From: Flavobacterium sp. NRK1
GTDB taxonomy: Bacteria; Bacteroidota; Bacteroidia; Flavobacteriales; Flavobacteriaceae
Direction: 5' to 3'
Assembly (NCBI RefSeq): GCF_024054175.1
Contig: NZ_JAMXLA010000001.1
Coordinates: 2,422,571-2,486,570 of the forward strand
DNA length: 64,000 nucleotides
Under the pieces are notes generated by a model, which was given only the letters and a program-made list of their open reading frames with translations, did not search any database and was not told the origin of the DNA. This document shows, piece by piece, positions 1 to 9,686 of the stretch. The position numbers were made by a program, and so were the translations under genes. Position 1 is the stretch's first letter. Each line of letters begins with the position of its first letter.

Positions 1-418
1 ATGTTATATATATTATTCCATTATTATTTTCAGCATTTTTTATCGCTTCAGGAAACAGAGTGTTCAGGTCGTCTATCTTTGTAGTAAGGTCTATTTTTTT
101 GTCTTTGTAGAGTATGAAAAATGAATACTTTTTTGAGAAGGTAATCTTTCTGAAATTCATAATTCCATTGTCAAGCTCATACTGCAAACCTTTGTAATAG
201 TAGTACTGAAAATTACTGTCTTCATCTGCTCCGCAAATTTCGGTATAATCAGGTGTTACAATACTGTCTGCTTTTTTATAAATTGTTTCAAAATCACGTT
301 TTGATATTGTGAGTTCTAATATACCGTTTATACGAACCTCATCCCAATCAATCGTTTCAATTTGTTGAGCATTAATAGAAAAGGTAATAAATAGAAGAAT
401 AAGATAAATTAATTTCAT
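1..418 (-). CDS. Secreted protein of unknown function, 3' end cut by window edge
   Basis: An open frame runs from an ATG at 418 to the left edge with no stop. It starts with a hydrophobic signal peptide of about 17 residues ending in NAQ, typical of Bacteroidota exported proteins. The mature part is polar, with a run of tyrosines (QYYYYKG) around residue 70. I do not recognise a family. It lies 29 nt downstream of the M48 protease gene on the same strand and may be the last gene visible of the same transcript. The function is unknown and the C-terminus is outside the window. Confidence 0.7.
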   Translation of the reverse strand, partial: MKLIYLILLFITFSINAQQIETIDWDEVRINGILELTISKRDFETIYKKADSIVTPDYTEICGADEDSNFQYYYYKGLQYELDNGIMNFRKITFSKKYSFFILYKDKKIDLTTKIDDLNTLFPEAIKNAENNNGIIYIT

Positions 419-447
419 TATCCGTATGCATTTTATTTAATGCAGTT

Positions 448-2541
448 TTAGTTTAAAGGTTCTTTTTGAATATTATTAGTTAATGATAATGTACCTTCAG
501 TTAGTGAAGCCTGAAAATCAAGAAAATCTTTTTTATACATAAATTGTATATCGTTCATAACAACATTATAATAATTTATACTGCTAAATAAGAGATTAAG
601 GGATACCTCATCATAACGGTCATTACTAAAATAGTTTAAATCTGTACTGGTGTATTTTGTAAATACTTCTTTGTGTTCCTCAGCTAATATTTTGGATTCC
701 TCACTATTTTCAAGTAATTCTTTAATAATAGTTTTAAATTGTACTTCTTCAAGATAAACTTTTTTCATTTTAGAGTTTATTTTTTCAAAAGAACAATTTT
801 GCTGCGTAAATGAAAGCGTATTATACATAACTTTCAGAACTTCAGATTTTGTTTCAAAGCTATTTATGTAGTTTAGGTACTTCTTGTATTTATCTGTATA
901 TAAATGTTCTTTATTGTTATTTTTAGCGATATTATAATAATAAGCAAATATTTTTTTATTATTTTCCTCAACCTGTATATTAGCTTTTTTTAGTTCTTCC
1001 TCTATCTTGCTTAGTAAAGTAGATGCATCTGATGATTTATAACGATTTCCGTCATAATCAAAAGATTTAACCTCAAAATCTCCTGATGCAATTTTATTGA
1101 GGGTTTCAATATCATTTCTTAAACCAATTGATTGATATATAAGATCTACTGCTTCCTGACTAAATATTTCTTTTTCTTCTTCTTCCGAAGTGTATAGAGA
1201 AACTAGTGTATCAAAGTCTAAAGCGTTTATAGTCAGGTCGTCAAAATAATTATTATACTTTTTTGCGAAAGTAGATTTGCTGATTGTTTCGGAAAATTCA
1301 GATTTGAATTCTGTAAGATTATGAGGTGTTGTGTGGTTACTGTATTCTATTTTAGAAAATAGCATTGCAGTAATAGTTTCCTGCTTTTTTACAGGATTTT
1401 CAAATAATGAAACTGCAATTTCGGTATTTTGATTTTTTGCAGGAATATTTAAATTCTCAAGTTTATTTACACGGTCTTTATCACTTGGATGAGAAGACCA
1501 TTGATCCTCAAACCCTAATTTAGATTTGTTGAATCGTGTTTTTGAATCGAGTGTTGCTGCCGGTAAATTGTTTATTGTTGCCAGTTTGAGTTCATTACCC
1601 CAGAAAGCTAAAACATAACTCATCTGAGGAAATATATTATCAGGTTTTTTGTTGTCTTTTATTTTATTACCATAAAATTCCAAAGTACTATTATAAGCAA
1701 ACGAAGCGAGGTCTAATCTTACTAATGATGTTGCCAATGCTTTAGAACCAGCTACATTGGCAGCTACCTCATCGGCGTGAAATTCCATTTCCCTGCAAAG
1801 AGCCAGATAGTTAAGGTTTACTATTTCATATACTTTTTTAAGTATCCATTGTATAGCATCAATAATTCTTACTCCAATTATGGCTGCAATTGAAAAATAT
1901 CCACTTGCATTAGCCCACTTATTTATTATGGCATCATAAGAGTCATTGTCATATAGCATATTATGTATTATATAATTTACATTGTATACATAACTGCCTA
2001 CTTTCATACTACGTTGAGAAAAGTGCCCGAATTCATGGGCAACAATACCTTTAAATTCATCTACAGTTACACTATTCATAAGACCAAGTCCTAAATGCAG
2101 ATTCTTTTTTACGGGAAGAAACATGCTCCAAAAACTGGAGTCGTAAAATACAGATGCATTAACTTCAGATGAAAGGTATATTTTATTCGGAAACTCGGTT
2201 CCTGTTTCGTTTACTATTGCTTCAATAAAAGCAAATAGTCGGGGTTCTTCATGCTGTGTTATTTCTATAAAATGAGAGCGGTCTGTCTTGTTTTTTGAAA
2301 AGACAAATTTTATCATGAAAAACAATATTAATAAACCAATGCTTATACAGCCAATTCCAAGCATTAAAGTAGCGAAAGATGGTCTGAGTGCTATCAGCAT
2401 TATACCACCATAACCACACGCAACAGTTAGGCCTACGGCTAAAGCTACTAAAAGAATGTAGGTAAAAACAAATAATACTATAGATAATATAGCTTTTCTT
2501 ACACTGCGTTTAAAGTTTTGCGATACGTTTACGCTTATCAT
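448..2541 (-). CDS. M48-family membrane metalloprotease
   Basis: This is a 697-residue zinc metalloprotease. Two or three membrane spans lie in residues 17-80, followed by the peptidase core. The zinc-binding motif HEFGH is at residues 169-173, and the third ligand is probably Glu253 in the REMEFHAD segment, the M48 E-x-x-A-D arrangement. A further hydrophobic stretch lies near 217-232. The 400-residue C-terminal half is hydrophilic and charged and has no motif I recognise. It is much longer than HtpX (about 290 residues), so it belongs to a larger M48 subgroup. The likely role is membrane or envelope protein quality control (inference). It starts 12 nt after the RNA methyltransferase stop, on the same strand. 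Confidence 0.85.
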   Translation of the reverse strand: MISVNVSQNFKRSVRKAILSIVLFVFTYILLVALAVGLTVACGYGGIMLIALRPSFATLMLGIGCISIGLLILFFMIKFVFSKNKTDRSHFIEITQHEEPRLFAFIEAIVNETGTEFPNKIYLSSEVNASVFYDSSFWSMFLPVKKNLHLGLGLMNSVTVDEFKGIVAHEFGHFSQRSMKVGSYVYNVNYIIHNMLYDNDSYDAIINKWANASGYFSIAAIIGVRIIDAIQWILKKVYEIVNLNYLALCREMEFHADEVAANVAGSKALATSLVRLDLASFAYNSTLEFYGNKIKDNKKPDNIFPQMSYVLAFWGNELKLATINNLPAATLDSKTRFNKSKLGFEDQWSSHPSDKDRVNKLENLNIPAKNQNTEIAVSLFENPVKKQETITAMLFSKIEYSNHTTPHNLTEFKSEFSETISKSTFAKKYNNYFDDLTINALDFDTLVSLYTSEEEEKEIFSQEAVDLIYQSIGLRNDIETLNKIASGDFEVKSFDYDGNRYKSSDASTLLSKIEEELKKANIQVEENNKKIFAYYYNIAKNNNKEHLYTDKYKKYLNYINSFETKSEVLKVMYNTLSFTQQNCSFEKINSKMKKVYLEEVQFKTIIKELLENSEESKILAEEHKEVFTKYTSTDLNYFSNDRYDEVSLNLLFSSINYYNVVMNDIQFMYKKDFLDFQASLTEGTLSLTNNIQKEPLN

Positions 2542-2553
2542 AAAATAAAGTAT

Positions 2554-3342
2554 TTAAAATCCTCTTTGTCTTTTAGCTTCAAAAATTAATATGGCAGCAG
2601 CTACAGATACATTCATAGAATCTATCTCGCCCTGCATAGGTATTATTATGTTTTTTGTAGATGCATCACGCCATTCCTGTGTAAGTCCTGTAGCTTCGGT
2701 TCCTACTACCAGAGCAGATGGTGTAGTATAGTCTTGTGTATGGTATTGTGTAGAATCCTGAAGTGTGGCACAGTAAATATTTATATTTTTTGACTTTAAA
2801 AAAGCAATAACATCATCTGTATTTCCCGTAGCTATCTGCGTTGTAAACAAGCATCCCACACTGGAACGTACAATATTAGGATTGTACATATCGCTTTTAG
2901 GATTTGCAACAATTACGGCATCTAAATTTGCAGCATCTGCTGTGCGTAAAAGCGCACCAAGGTTGCCCGGTTTTTCGGGAGCTTCGGCAACAAGTATAAG
3001 CGGGTTATCGCCCAGTTGTAAATCTGCTAGTTCAAGGCTTTTGCTTTTTGCAATAGCAATAATGCCTTCGGTAGTGTCTCTGTATGCCAGTTTCTGATAT
3101 ACTTCCCTGCTAATTTCTATAATATCTGCTTTTCTTCCTGCCAGTATAGCTACCTGTGTTTCCGGTAGCATATCGGGTAAAAACAAAATAGTTTCTATTT
3201 CATAACCGCCTTTTCGGGCAAGTTGTATTTCACGCTGACCTTCAATTAAAAAAGTGCCGCTTTGTCGGCGCGCTTTTGCTTTTTCCTGAAGCTGAACCAG
3301 CGATTTTATGAATGGGTTTTGCGGACTTGTTATTTGTTTCAT
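2554..3342 (-). CDS. SpoU/TrmH-family RNA 2'-O-methyltransferase
   Basis: This 262-residue cytoplasmic SPOUT enzyme transfers methyl from S-adenosylmethionine to a ribose 2'-OH of rRNA or tRNA. The N-terminal part has the substrate-binding pattern seen in RlmB/TsnR relatives (SPQNPFIKSL, then FLIEGQREI). The catalytic domain shows motif 1 (KPGNLGALLRTADAA), motif 2 (VVGTEATGL) and motif 3 (IPMQGEIDSMNVSVAAAI), which form the trefoil-knot SAM site. Length and motif order fit the family. The target nucleotide cannot be read from sequence. The gene lies 49 nt downstream of the DUF58 gene and may be cotranscribed with it. Confidence 0.9.
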   Translation of the reverse strand: MKQITSPQNPFIKSLVQLQEKAKARRQSGTFLIEGQREIQLARKGGYEIETILFLPDMLPETQVAILAGRKADIIEISREVYQKLAYRDTTEGIIAIAKSKSLELADLQLGDNPLILVAEAPEKPGNLGALLRTADAANLDAVIVANPKSDMYNPNIVRSSVGCLFTTQIATGNTDDVIAFLKSKNINIYCATLQDSTQYHTQDYTTPSALVVGTEATGLTQEWRDASTKNIIIPMQGEIDSMNVSVAAAILIFEAKRQRGF

Positions 3343-3391
3343 GATAGAAGAGTTGCTGTATGCAAAGTTAAAATGTTTGCGGCCGCAATTA

Positions 3392-4723
3392 TTAAAGTAT
3401 TCCTCTCGCTTTTATTTCCAGATATTTATTAATGCTTTCTATAGTGAGATTTTCAGGCTTTGTAAGGACAGAATATATTCCGTATTTTTTTAATTCATTA
3501 ACTATGAGCCTTTTTTCAAAAGCGAGCTTTTCTGCAATCACCTGGTCATATATTTCCTGAATATTTCCGGGTTTAGCATGTGTAAGCTCTTCCAGTTCAC
3601 TGTTTTCAAAAAACACCACTACCAAAAGATGGCTGTGTGCTATACCTTTAAGATAAGGTAACTGGCGTTTAAGTCCGTCCAGCGTTTCAAAATTAGTGTA
3701 TAAGAGTATAAGGCTTCTTTGTGTAATGTTCTTTTTAATATCGGCATATAAACGACCAAAGTCACTTTCAAAAAAATTTGTTTTTACGTTATACAGCGTT
3801 TCAAGTATTCGCTGCATTTGCGAAGATCGTCTTTCTGCTGATACGCGGTTTTCTACTTTTTTTGAGAATGTAAACATACCGGCCTTATCCTGCTTTTTAA
3901 GTATAATGTTTGCCAGTACCAGTGTTGAATTTATAGCATAATCCAAAAGGCTTAAGCCTTCAAAAGGCATTTTCATTACACGGCCTTTATCTATAACCAT
4001 ATATACGTTCTGGGAGCGTTCATCCTGAAACTGGTTTACCATCAGCTGATTTTTTTTCGCTGTTGCTTTCCAGTTTATTGTGCGTATATCATCTCCTGAA
4101 ACGTACTCCTTGATCTGCTCAAATTCCATGGTATGCCCTATACGGCGTATTTTTTTCAATCCGTATTGAAATAATCGGTTTGAAAAAGCCATAAGGTCAT
4201 ATTTGCGAAGCTGTATAAAAGACGGGTAGGTAGGTACCATATGATCCTTGTCAAATATAAACCTTCGGCAAGCTAAGTGTAACGGAGAAGAAACATAAAT
4301 ATTTAAACTCCCAAAATAGTATTCACCACGTTCCAAAGGGCGTAAAAAATATTCAAATCCGTCTGTTCCGCCGGCAGGTATTTTTCTTCTAACCTCAAAA
4401 TTACGCATCTGAAACTGGAAAGGTATTTCATCTATAGCTTTAATGCTAACGGGAAATGAATAGCCACTTTCTAACTTAATTAATATGCCGTTTTCATCGC
4501 CATTACTTAGTTTTTCCGGAACTGTACGCGATGCAGTGAATCGTTGGTTAGAAGCAAATAGCAATAAAAAATCCATAGCTGTAAAACCAATAAAAACATA
4601 TAATAAGAGCCAGGTAGCGCGATAAAATGAAGGGAAAAAATAAGATACGATGAAACATACTATAATGCCTATAAGCACATAGAAAAATAAATTATTGAGG
4701 TATATGCGTTTAAACCACTTCAT
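3392..4723 (-). CDS. DUF58 (VWA-like) membrane protein, MoxR partner
   Basis: This 443-residue protein has two N-terminal membrane spans (about 12-32 and 36-56), a beta-rich stretch, and the DUF58 signature GDDIRTINWKATA at residues 210-222. A VWA-like fold follows, with DKGRVM near 245 in the position of a metal-adhesion motif. DUF58 proteins are usually encoded next to MoxR AAA+ ATPases and are thought to be their clients or partners in the envelope. Its ATG overlaps the MoxR stop codon by one base (TAATG), so the two are translationally coupled. Role beyond the MoxR system is inference. Confidence 0.88.
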   Translation of the reverse strand: MKWFKRIYLNNLFFYVLIGIIVCFIVSYFFPSFYRATWLLLYVFIGFTAMDFLLLFASNQRFTASRTVPEKLSNGDENGILIKLESGYSFPVSIKAIDEIPFQFQMRNFEVRRKIPAGGTDGFEYFLRPLERGEYYFGSLNIYVSSPLHLACRRFIFDKDHMVPTYPSFIQLRKYDLMAFSNRLFQYGLKKIRRIGHTMEFEQIKEYVSGDDIRTINWKATAKKNQLMVNQFQDERSQNVYMVIDKGRVMKMPFEGLSLLDYAINSTLVLANIILKKQDKAGMFTFSKKVENRVSAERRSSQMQRILETLYNVKTNFFESDFGRLYADIKKNITQRSLILLYTNFETLDGLKRQLPYLKGIAHSHLLVVVFFENSELEELTHAKPGNIQEIYDQVIAEKLAFEKRLIVNELKKYGIYSVLTKPENLTIESINKYLEIKARGIL

Positions 4724-5811
4724 TAACGCGGAATTTCTACAGTGTCTATTATCTGCTTAATTATTTCTTCGCTGGTAAGGCCTTCCATTTCACGTTCAGG
4801 TGCCACCATAACACGGTGCTGTAATACCGGTATCGCAGATTCTTTAATGTCTTCCGGAGTAACAAAATCTCTTCCTCTAAGCGCAGCGTAACCTTTAGCG
4901 GCATTCAGTATAGCTATAGAGGCGCGTGGAGATGCTCCAAGATAAAGGAATGCATTATCACGTGTATTGGTAACAATTTTAGCTATATACTCCAATAGTT
5001 GTGGCTCTATAACAATTTGCTTTACCAATGCCTGATATTTAATTATCTCAGCCTGAGAAAGCACCTTATTTATATTATCCAGCTTTTCTTTATTCTGTAA
5101 GGCATTCTCTCTTTGTAGTATAGCAATCTCTTCTGTCAGGTTAGGATAATCTATATTGATTTTGAAAAGGAAACGGTCAAGCTGTGCTTCCGGTAGTCGG
5201 TATGTACCTTCCTGTTCAATAGGATTTTGCGTTGCTATAACAAGAAAAGGAGCTTCCATAGTATAGGTAGCGCCTTCTACAGTTATCTGGCGCTCTTCCA
5301 TTACTTCAAATAAAGCTGCCTGGGTTTTTGCCGGAGCCCTGTTGATCTCGTCAATCAATACGAAGTTGGAAAAGACAGGACCCTTTTTGAAATTAAATTC
5401 AGATTTAGATAAATCGAATACAGATGTTCCTAAAATATCAGAAGGCATAAGGTCCGGAGTAAACTGTATCCTGCTAAAGTGCAGCGACAATGTTTTAGAT
5501 AGTAGCTTTGCTGTAATGGTTTTGGCAACACCCGGTACACCTTCAAGAAGTACATGCCCATTAGAAAGTATAGCCACCAACAGCTGATCTATCATTTTAC
5601 TTTGCCCTACAATAACAGAGCTTATTTCCTGTTTTACAGCAGCAATACTCTTTTGCAGTTCTTTTAGATCCAGTCTCGACTCAAAATTTATATTTTCACT
5701 TTCTGTTGTGCTTGTAAATCCTGTATTAACTGAGTTATCAGCTTCAGTCTGAGGCGTTACATTTTCGGCATTGGTATTGTCCATATTTTCGTTTTCAAAA
5801 GATTCTGTCAT
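4723..5811 (-). CDS. MoxR-family AAA+ ATPase
   Basis: This is a 362-residue AAA+ chaperone-like ATPase. Walker A is GVPGVAKT (91-98), Walker B is VLIDEI (151-156), sensor 1 is ATQNP (193-197) and the conserved EAQLDRF segment is at 208-214. The first 48 residues are an acidic, Asn/Thr-rich extension not needed for the fold. MoxR proteins use ATP hydrolysis to mature or activate VWA/DUF58 partners and metal enzymes. It sits inside an operon with DUF4350 upstream (4-nt ATGA overlap) and DUF58 downstream (1-nt overlap), the usual MoxR neighbourhood. Confidence 0.92.
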   Translation of the reverse strand: MTESFENENMDNTNAENVTPQTEADNSVNTGFTSTTESENINFESRLDLKELQKSIAAVKQEISSVIVGQSKMIDQLLVAILSNGHVLLEGVPGVAKTITAKLLSKTLSLHFSRIQFTPDLMPSDILGTSVFDLSKSEFNFKKGPVFSNFVLIDEINRAPAKTQAALFEVMEERQITVEGATYTMEAPFLVIATQNPIEQEGTYRLPEAQLDRFLFKINIDYPNLTEEIAILQRENALQNKEKLDNINKVLSQAEIIKYQALVKQIVIEPQLLEYIAKIVTNTRDNAFLYLGASPRASIAILNAAKGYAALRGRDFVTPEDIKESAIPVLQHRVMVAPEREMEGLTSEEIIKQIIDTVEIPR

Positions 5812-7001
5812 GACCTTAAATTTTCTATTGCTTTATTAATCGCTATTACATCGGCTTCAGTACTTGCAAACTGATGCCTGTGTTGTTTTATCAAACTTAC
5901 CGTTTTTTCAATATCAGCTACCGGCTTTCCTGTTTTTAAGTGCATTTTTTCTATAAATGCATCGTCAAGAGTGTAGGTGTCTATACTGTATTCATTTCTT
6001 ATATGCTCAAGGAAATAAATAATCTTCTTCTCTATAATTGTATGATGATTACTTTCCTGATAATAAAGATTACCTATTGTTTTTGCAAAATCTACTGTTG
6101 TATTTCTTAAAGGTGCTATTTCGGGTATAATGCGTTGCTTTCTTTTAGCATTAAATAAGGCAAATACTATAAATGCCAGTATGCCCAGCCACATAGCCCA
6201 TTTAAGGGCGGGCTGACTTAAAATGTATCGCAATGAGTTATCGGATATATTATTTCTCTTAACAAAATAAGTTGAATACCAGTATATATTGCCTTTAGGA
6301 ATGTATGACAGTATTGCCTGGGTATATTCAGAATGATCGTCTTTAAGCAAATGATAATTACTAAAAACTGCGGGTTGTGTATGCAATAGAAAACTACCAT
6401 TACCAAAAGGAACTTCAATAAAATTAGGTTCTTTTTCTTTATCTAATTCCTGGTAACCCAATACTTTGATGTTTTTTGTATCAAGCGAATCAAAATAAGT
6501 AAATCCGACACCCTGAGCAAATTTATATTCTTTTGCATGATTTTTTTCAGGTAGCGAAAGTTTAAGCGTGTCTTTAAGCGAAAATCCTCCTTTAAGATTA
6601 ATGTTTAAGGTGTCAAGTAAAAATCCGGGTAGATTTTTCATGCTTAAAAATATGGTATTACCATGCTCGGCAAAATATAAAAGCTCCATAGCCGATTCGC
6701 GATCTAAATAATTTTGTTCAGAAATATTCAGAAAACTTCCATTAGCAGTATATAACTTAGTTTTATAGTCATATATACTGTCAAAATATTCATAAGGAGT
6801 TACATTAAGTTTTTTTACTTCACTGTCTTTAAAGATGTTTCTAGCTTCTTTATCAAAAACATATAAACCTAACGGAATTTTATCTTTAGTTGCATAGGTA
6901 GGATCCCAGTTAATAGGTTTTGGCCTTGATGCATCAATGTAAACCAGTAATCCTATTACAAGGCCTATAAGAACTATATATAGTATTAGCTTCCTGTTCA
7001 T
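5808..7001 (-). CDS. DUF4350-domain membrane protein
   Basis: This is a 397-residue protein with one N-terminal membrane span (residues 6-22), a long extracytoplasmic part resembling the DUF4350 / GATase-like region, and a second span near 268-287 followed by a basic cytoplasmic tail (NAKRKQR) and a helical C-terminus. Proteins of this type occur in MoxR/DUF58/DUF4129 operons of Bacteroidota and Actinobacteria; their biochemical role is unknown. It overlaps the MoxR start by 4 nt and lies 1 nt after the DUF4129 gene. The family call rests on topology, size and gene order more than on a catalytic motif. Confidence 0.75.
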   Translation of the reverse strand: MNRKLILYIVLIGLVIGLLVYIDASRPKPINWDPTYATKDKIPLGLYVFDKEARNIFKDSEVKKLNVTPYEYFDSIYDYKTKLYTANGSFLNISEQNYLDRESAMELLYFAEHGNTIFLSMKNLPGFLLDTLNINLKGGFSLKDTLKLSLPEKNHAKEYKFAQGVGFTYFDSLDTKNIKVLGYQELDKEKEPNFIEVPFGNGSFLLHTQPAVFSNYHLLKDDHSEYTQAILSYIPKGNIYWYSTYFVKRNNISDNSLRYILSQPALKWAMWLGILAFIVFALFNAKRKQRIIPEIAPLRNTTVDFAKTIGNLYYQESNHHTIIEKKIIYFLEHIRNEYSIDTYTLDDAFIEKMHLKTGKPVADIEKTVSLIKQHRHQFASTEADVIAINKAIENLRS

Positions 7002-7002
7002 C

Positions 7003-7782
7003 TTATAAAGTGTTTAAGGTTTTCAGGAAAGCCTTTTCCGCTTTTGTAAATGCTTCATTATCTATCGGAAAATCGCCATACCAACTATAATCATACACAT
7101 AAGAGAGGTATTCAAAATCTTTTTTCAGCATATCATTCTTTATCTCATACAGATAGTCGCTGTTGGTTTTATCCCAATGCCAGTCTATTATTTCGTTATC
7201 AGCAAGTTTTTTAAGCAGCCATAAATAATAATAGCGTATAGCCAGTTTATAATCTCCTCCTTTTTTTGTTGTCTGGGTTAATTCACTAAAATCCATTTGG
7301 TGAATATCTTCCACATCGGCATCCTGTACATTTATTTTCTTGCGGGAACGCCCAAAAATCCACATACCCTCTTTATTAAGAATGATGCGTACTATCATAT
7401 AAACTACAAAGCCAATTACCAGAAAGGCAATGATCCTTAAAAATATAGTAAATGCACTTGAGCCTGTAGTTTTATTTCCTGTAGAAAATATTCTGTCAAA
7501 AAAGTTGCCGATTGCTTCCCAAAAACGATCCCAAAGCGATTTAGCCCTTGCTTTAGTCTCATAAGTAAATTCGGGAGTTTTGTATTTATCCTTAAAGTTT
7601 GGGTCAAAACTACGCTCGGTATAAACATGCTCAATAACAGGCAAAGGCACAATAGCAGTATCTTCTACTGCTTCTGCCTCAAAATAATCATTTACAGCGG
7701 TGCTGTCTATGGCATTTTGAGCAGATAAGCTATGTAAACTGCCAATTAACAGCAGGTATGTTAGTAATTTATTCAACGTCAC
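7003..7782 (-). CDS. DUF4129-domain membrane protein
   Basis: A 259-residue protein with a cleavable-looking signal (ending near SLSAQ), an acidic extracytoplasmic segment, one membrane span at about 112-132, and a cytoplasmic C-terminal DUF4129-like helical domain (YYYLWLLKKLADNEIIDW...). The start used is GTG at 7782, overlapping the upstream gene by 14 nt; a TTG two codons downstream would also give the signal peptide. DUF4129 proteins accompany MoxR/DUF4350/DUF58 genes, as here. The function is unknown; the association suggests an envelope maturation complex. Confidence 0.78.
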   Translation of the reverse strand: MTLNKLLTYLLLIGSLHSLSAQNAIDSTAVNDYFEAEAVEDTAIVPLPVIEHVYTERSFDPNFKDKYKTPEFTYETKARAKSLWDRFWEAIGNFFDRIFSTGNKTTGSSAFTIFLRIIAFLVIGFVVYMIVRIILNKEGMWIFGRSRKKINVQDADVEDIHQMDFSELTQTTKKGGDYKLAIRYYYLWLLKKLADNEIIDWHWDKTNSDYLYEIKNDMLKKDFEYLSYVYDYSWYGDFPIDNEAFTKAEKAFLKTLNTL

Positions 7783-8704
7783 TTCCTATTAGGTCAATTT
7801 CATTTTCTAATGATCTGTTTTCATCCTGTTCAATGCAGCTATAATATATCATGCCCTGGTTTACCATTATAAAATTACCAATTACAAATCCTATAACGGT
7901 TTGTATAATAAAGCTTATAATCATGGTGATGCTCATTGTTGCCATAACATCTGTAGCAGTATTAGGATCTACATTTACCAGTCCGGATAAACTTTGTACT
8001 ATAAAACCAAGAAATACAAATACAAGCTGAAGTACATAAAGTATTGCATAAAAAATTGCTGTACTTCCCATATGTGCCCAAAAGTTTTTAAAAAGCATCT
8101 GCCAGGCAACGCCCATAGATGTAAAATAACTGTTATCAGACGTTAAATAATCATAGAAAGTAAGATATATCCAGCATGTGTAGGCGGCAAATATAATAAT
8201 TGCAACAGGTATACCTACTATTATAACTATCATTAACAAAGCAAATAAGCCCACTAAAATAGCCAATGGAAAAAACGATATTAAAGACATCAGGCCAAAA
8301 ATAATTGCTTTCCCTATTTTTGATTTAATTACTGCCCATAACTGTTTTGAGTCGGGTGTTTTATGGGTATCTGAAACTTTTAGGTAAACTACAGGGTAAG
8401 CATAATTAATTATTGATACAAGCAGAAGCAGTAAAAAAGCTGCTGAACCAAGACCTAACATAAGTCCAAAGTTTTCAGAAAAATATTTCCCCATCATTTC
8501 AGGTGAATTACTTCCTGCCGTGCCGGACATGATGTTTTCTATAAATACTTTTCCAATTATAAAGCCTATTACTACCAGTATAAGCAGCAGACCGCCGTTT
8601 ATGATAAAATAGTTTTTAAAATAATTTTTGCCGTATATTTTAAAAAAAGTAAAAGTGTCGTTTATTATAGAATTAAAATTACGTGCTTTATAAAGTTGGA
8701 ACAT
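7769..8704 (-). CDS. Polytopic membrane protein of the SpoIIM/MoxR operon
   Basis: A 311-residue hydrophobic protein with about six predicted spans (roughly 30-58, 84-106, 128-180 as two, 205-232, 268-295) and no enzymatic motif. It overlaps the SpoIIM gene upstream by 17 nt and the DUF4129 gene downstream by 14 nt, so it is certainly part of the operon. Equivalent proteins occupy the same position between SpoIIM and DUF4129 genes in related Flavobacteriaceae (from memory). I do not recognise a named domain with confidence and give no function. Confidence 0.7.
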   Translation of the reverse strand: MFQLYKARNFNSIINDTFTFFKIYGKNYFKNYFIINGGLLLILVVIGFIIGKVFIENIMSGTAGSNSPEMMGKYFSENFGLMLGLGSAAFLLLLLVSIINYAYPVVYLKVSDTHKTPDSKQLWAVIKSKIGKAIIFGLMSLISFFPLAILVGLFALLMIVIIVGIPVAIIIFAAYTCWIYLTFYDYLTSDNSYFTSMGVAWQMLFKNFWAHMGSTAIFYAILYVLQLVFVFLGFIVQSLSGLVNVDPNTATDVMATMSITMIISFIIQTVIGFVIGNFIMVNQGMIYYSCIEQDENRSLENEIDLIGSDVE

Positions 8705-9665
8705 TTTTATTGAATTTTTTATTTACAACGAAAGGATATATAAGGTAATAGTAAGATATTATTGCAAGTGTAACTATTATGATAGATATATTAAGCAGTT
8801 TTGGCATAACAGGAGAGTAGCGGGTTACAAAACCTTCCAGCATGCCTGCAGCAATTGTAAAAGGTATAGTGCTAAACCATATTTTAAGGCCATTTTTAAA
8901 ACCTGTTTTTAGTGATGCCATTCTGGAAAATGTTTTTGGAAAGAGTAATGCTGCGCCAAACATCATACCTGCAGCGGCCTCTATTACAATACCGAAAATT
9001 TCCATACATCCATGTATCCATATTCCACGAACACTTTGCCAGAATACACCGCGTTCATAAAAGAAATACTGAAATGAGCCCAGCATTACCATATTTTTAA
9101 AAAGTATATATACTGTGCCTATACCTCCAAAAACACCTGCCACAAACGATAGTGCGCCTACTTTTAGGTTGTTTAGCGTAATGCCTATGGCGCTTCCCCA
9201 ATTGCTCCCGCTTTTATAAACTGCAACCGGATTACCTTTTTCAATATTTTCCAGTGTCATATTCACATATTCATCGCCCATTATAAGGCGGGTGAAAGAA
9301 TCATCTTTAGCAGCTGATATTGCACCTATTCCGGCAAAGATAAAGAACAGAAGAAAGGCATAGAGCACATATCGCCTGTTTTGATATACTATAAGGGGTA
9401 CTTCAGTTTTAAAGAAATGCACAATCCTGTTGGTATCTTCACGCTTGGTTTTATAAATCTTCTGGTAAGTTATAGATGCGAGGTGGTTTAGATATATAAC
9501 TGTTTTACTTTTAGGATAATAGGTTTGAGCGTAAGAAAGATCGTTAACTAAATGAATGTATAGGCTTGCCAATTCGTCAGGATTTTTTTTAGCTTTACCA
9601 AAAATAGCCTGCTCAAATTCAAGCCATTTTTCTTTATTTTGTTTTATAAATGCAACTTCTCTCAT
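8688..9665 (-). CDS. Stage II sporulation protein M (SpoIIM/DUF95) family membrane protein
   Basis: This 325-residue protein has an N-terminal helical region (MREVAFIKQNKEKWLEF...) and a C-terminal DUF95/SpoIIM membrane domain with five to six spans from about residue 98. In non-sporulating bacteria SpoIIM-like proteins occur next to RDD and MoxR genes and are linked to envelope functions. I place the start at the ATG at 9665; a TTG two codons upstream (9671) is possible but less likely. The divergent RDD gene starts only about 20 bp away, so the promoter must overlap coding sequence. Confidence 0.85.
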   Translation of the reverse strand: MREVAFIKQNKEKWLEFEQAIFGKAKKNPDELASLYIHLVNDLSYAQTYYPKSKTVIYLNHLASITYQKIYKTKREDTNRIVHFFKTEVPLIVYQNRRYVLYAFLLFFIFAGIGAISAAKDDSFTRLIMGDEYVNMTLENIEKGNPVAVYKSGSNWGSAIGITLNNLKVGALSFVAGVFGGIGTVYILFKNMVMLGSFQYFFYERGVFWQSVRGIWIHGCMEIFGIVIEAAAGMMFGAALLFPKTFSRMASLKTGFKNGLKIWFSTIPFTIAAGMLEGFVTRYSPVMPKLLNISIIIVTLAIISYYYLIYPFVVNKKFNKNVPTL

Positions 9666-9686
9666 ACACAAGCTAAAATATAAAAT

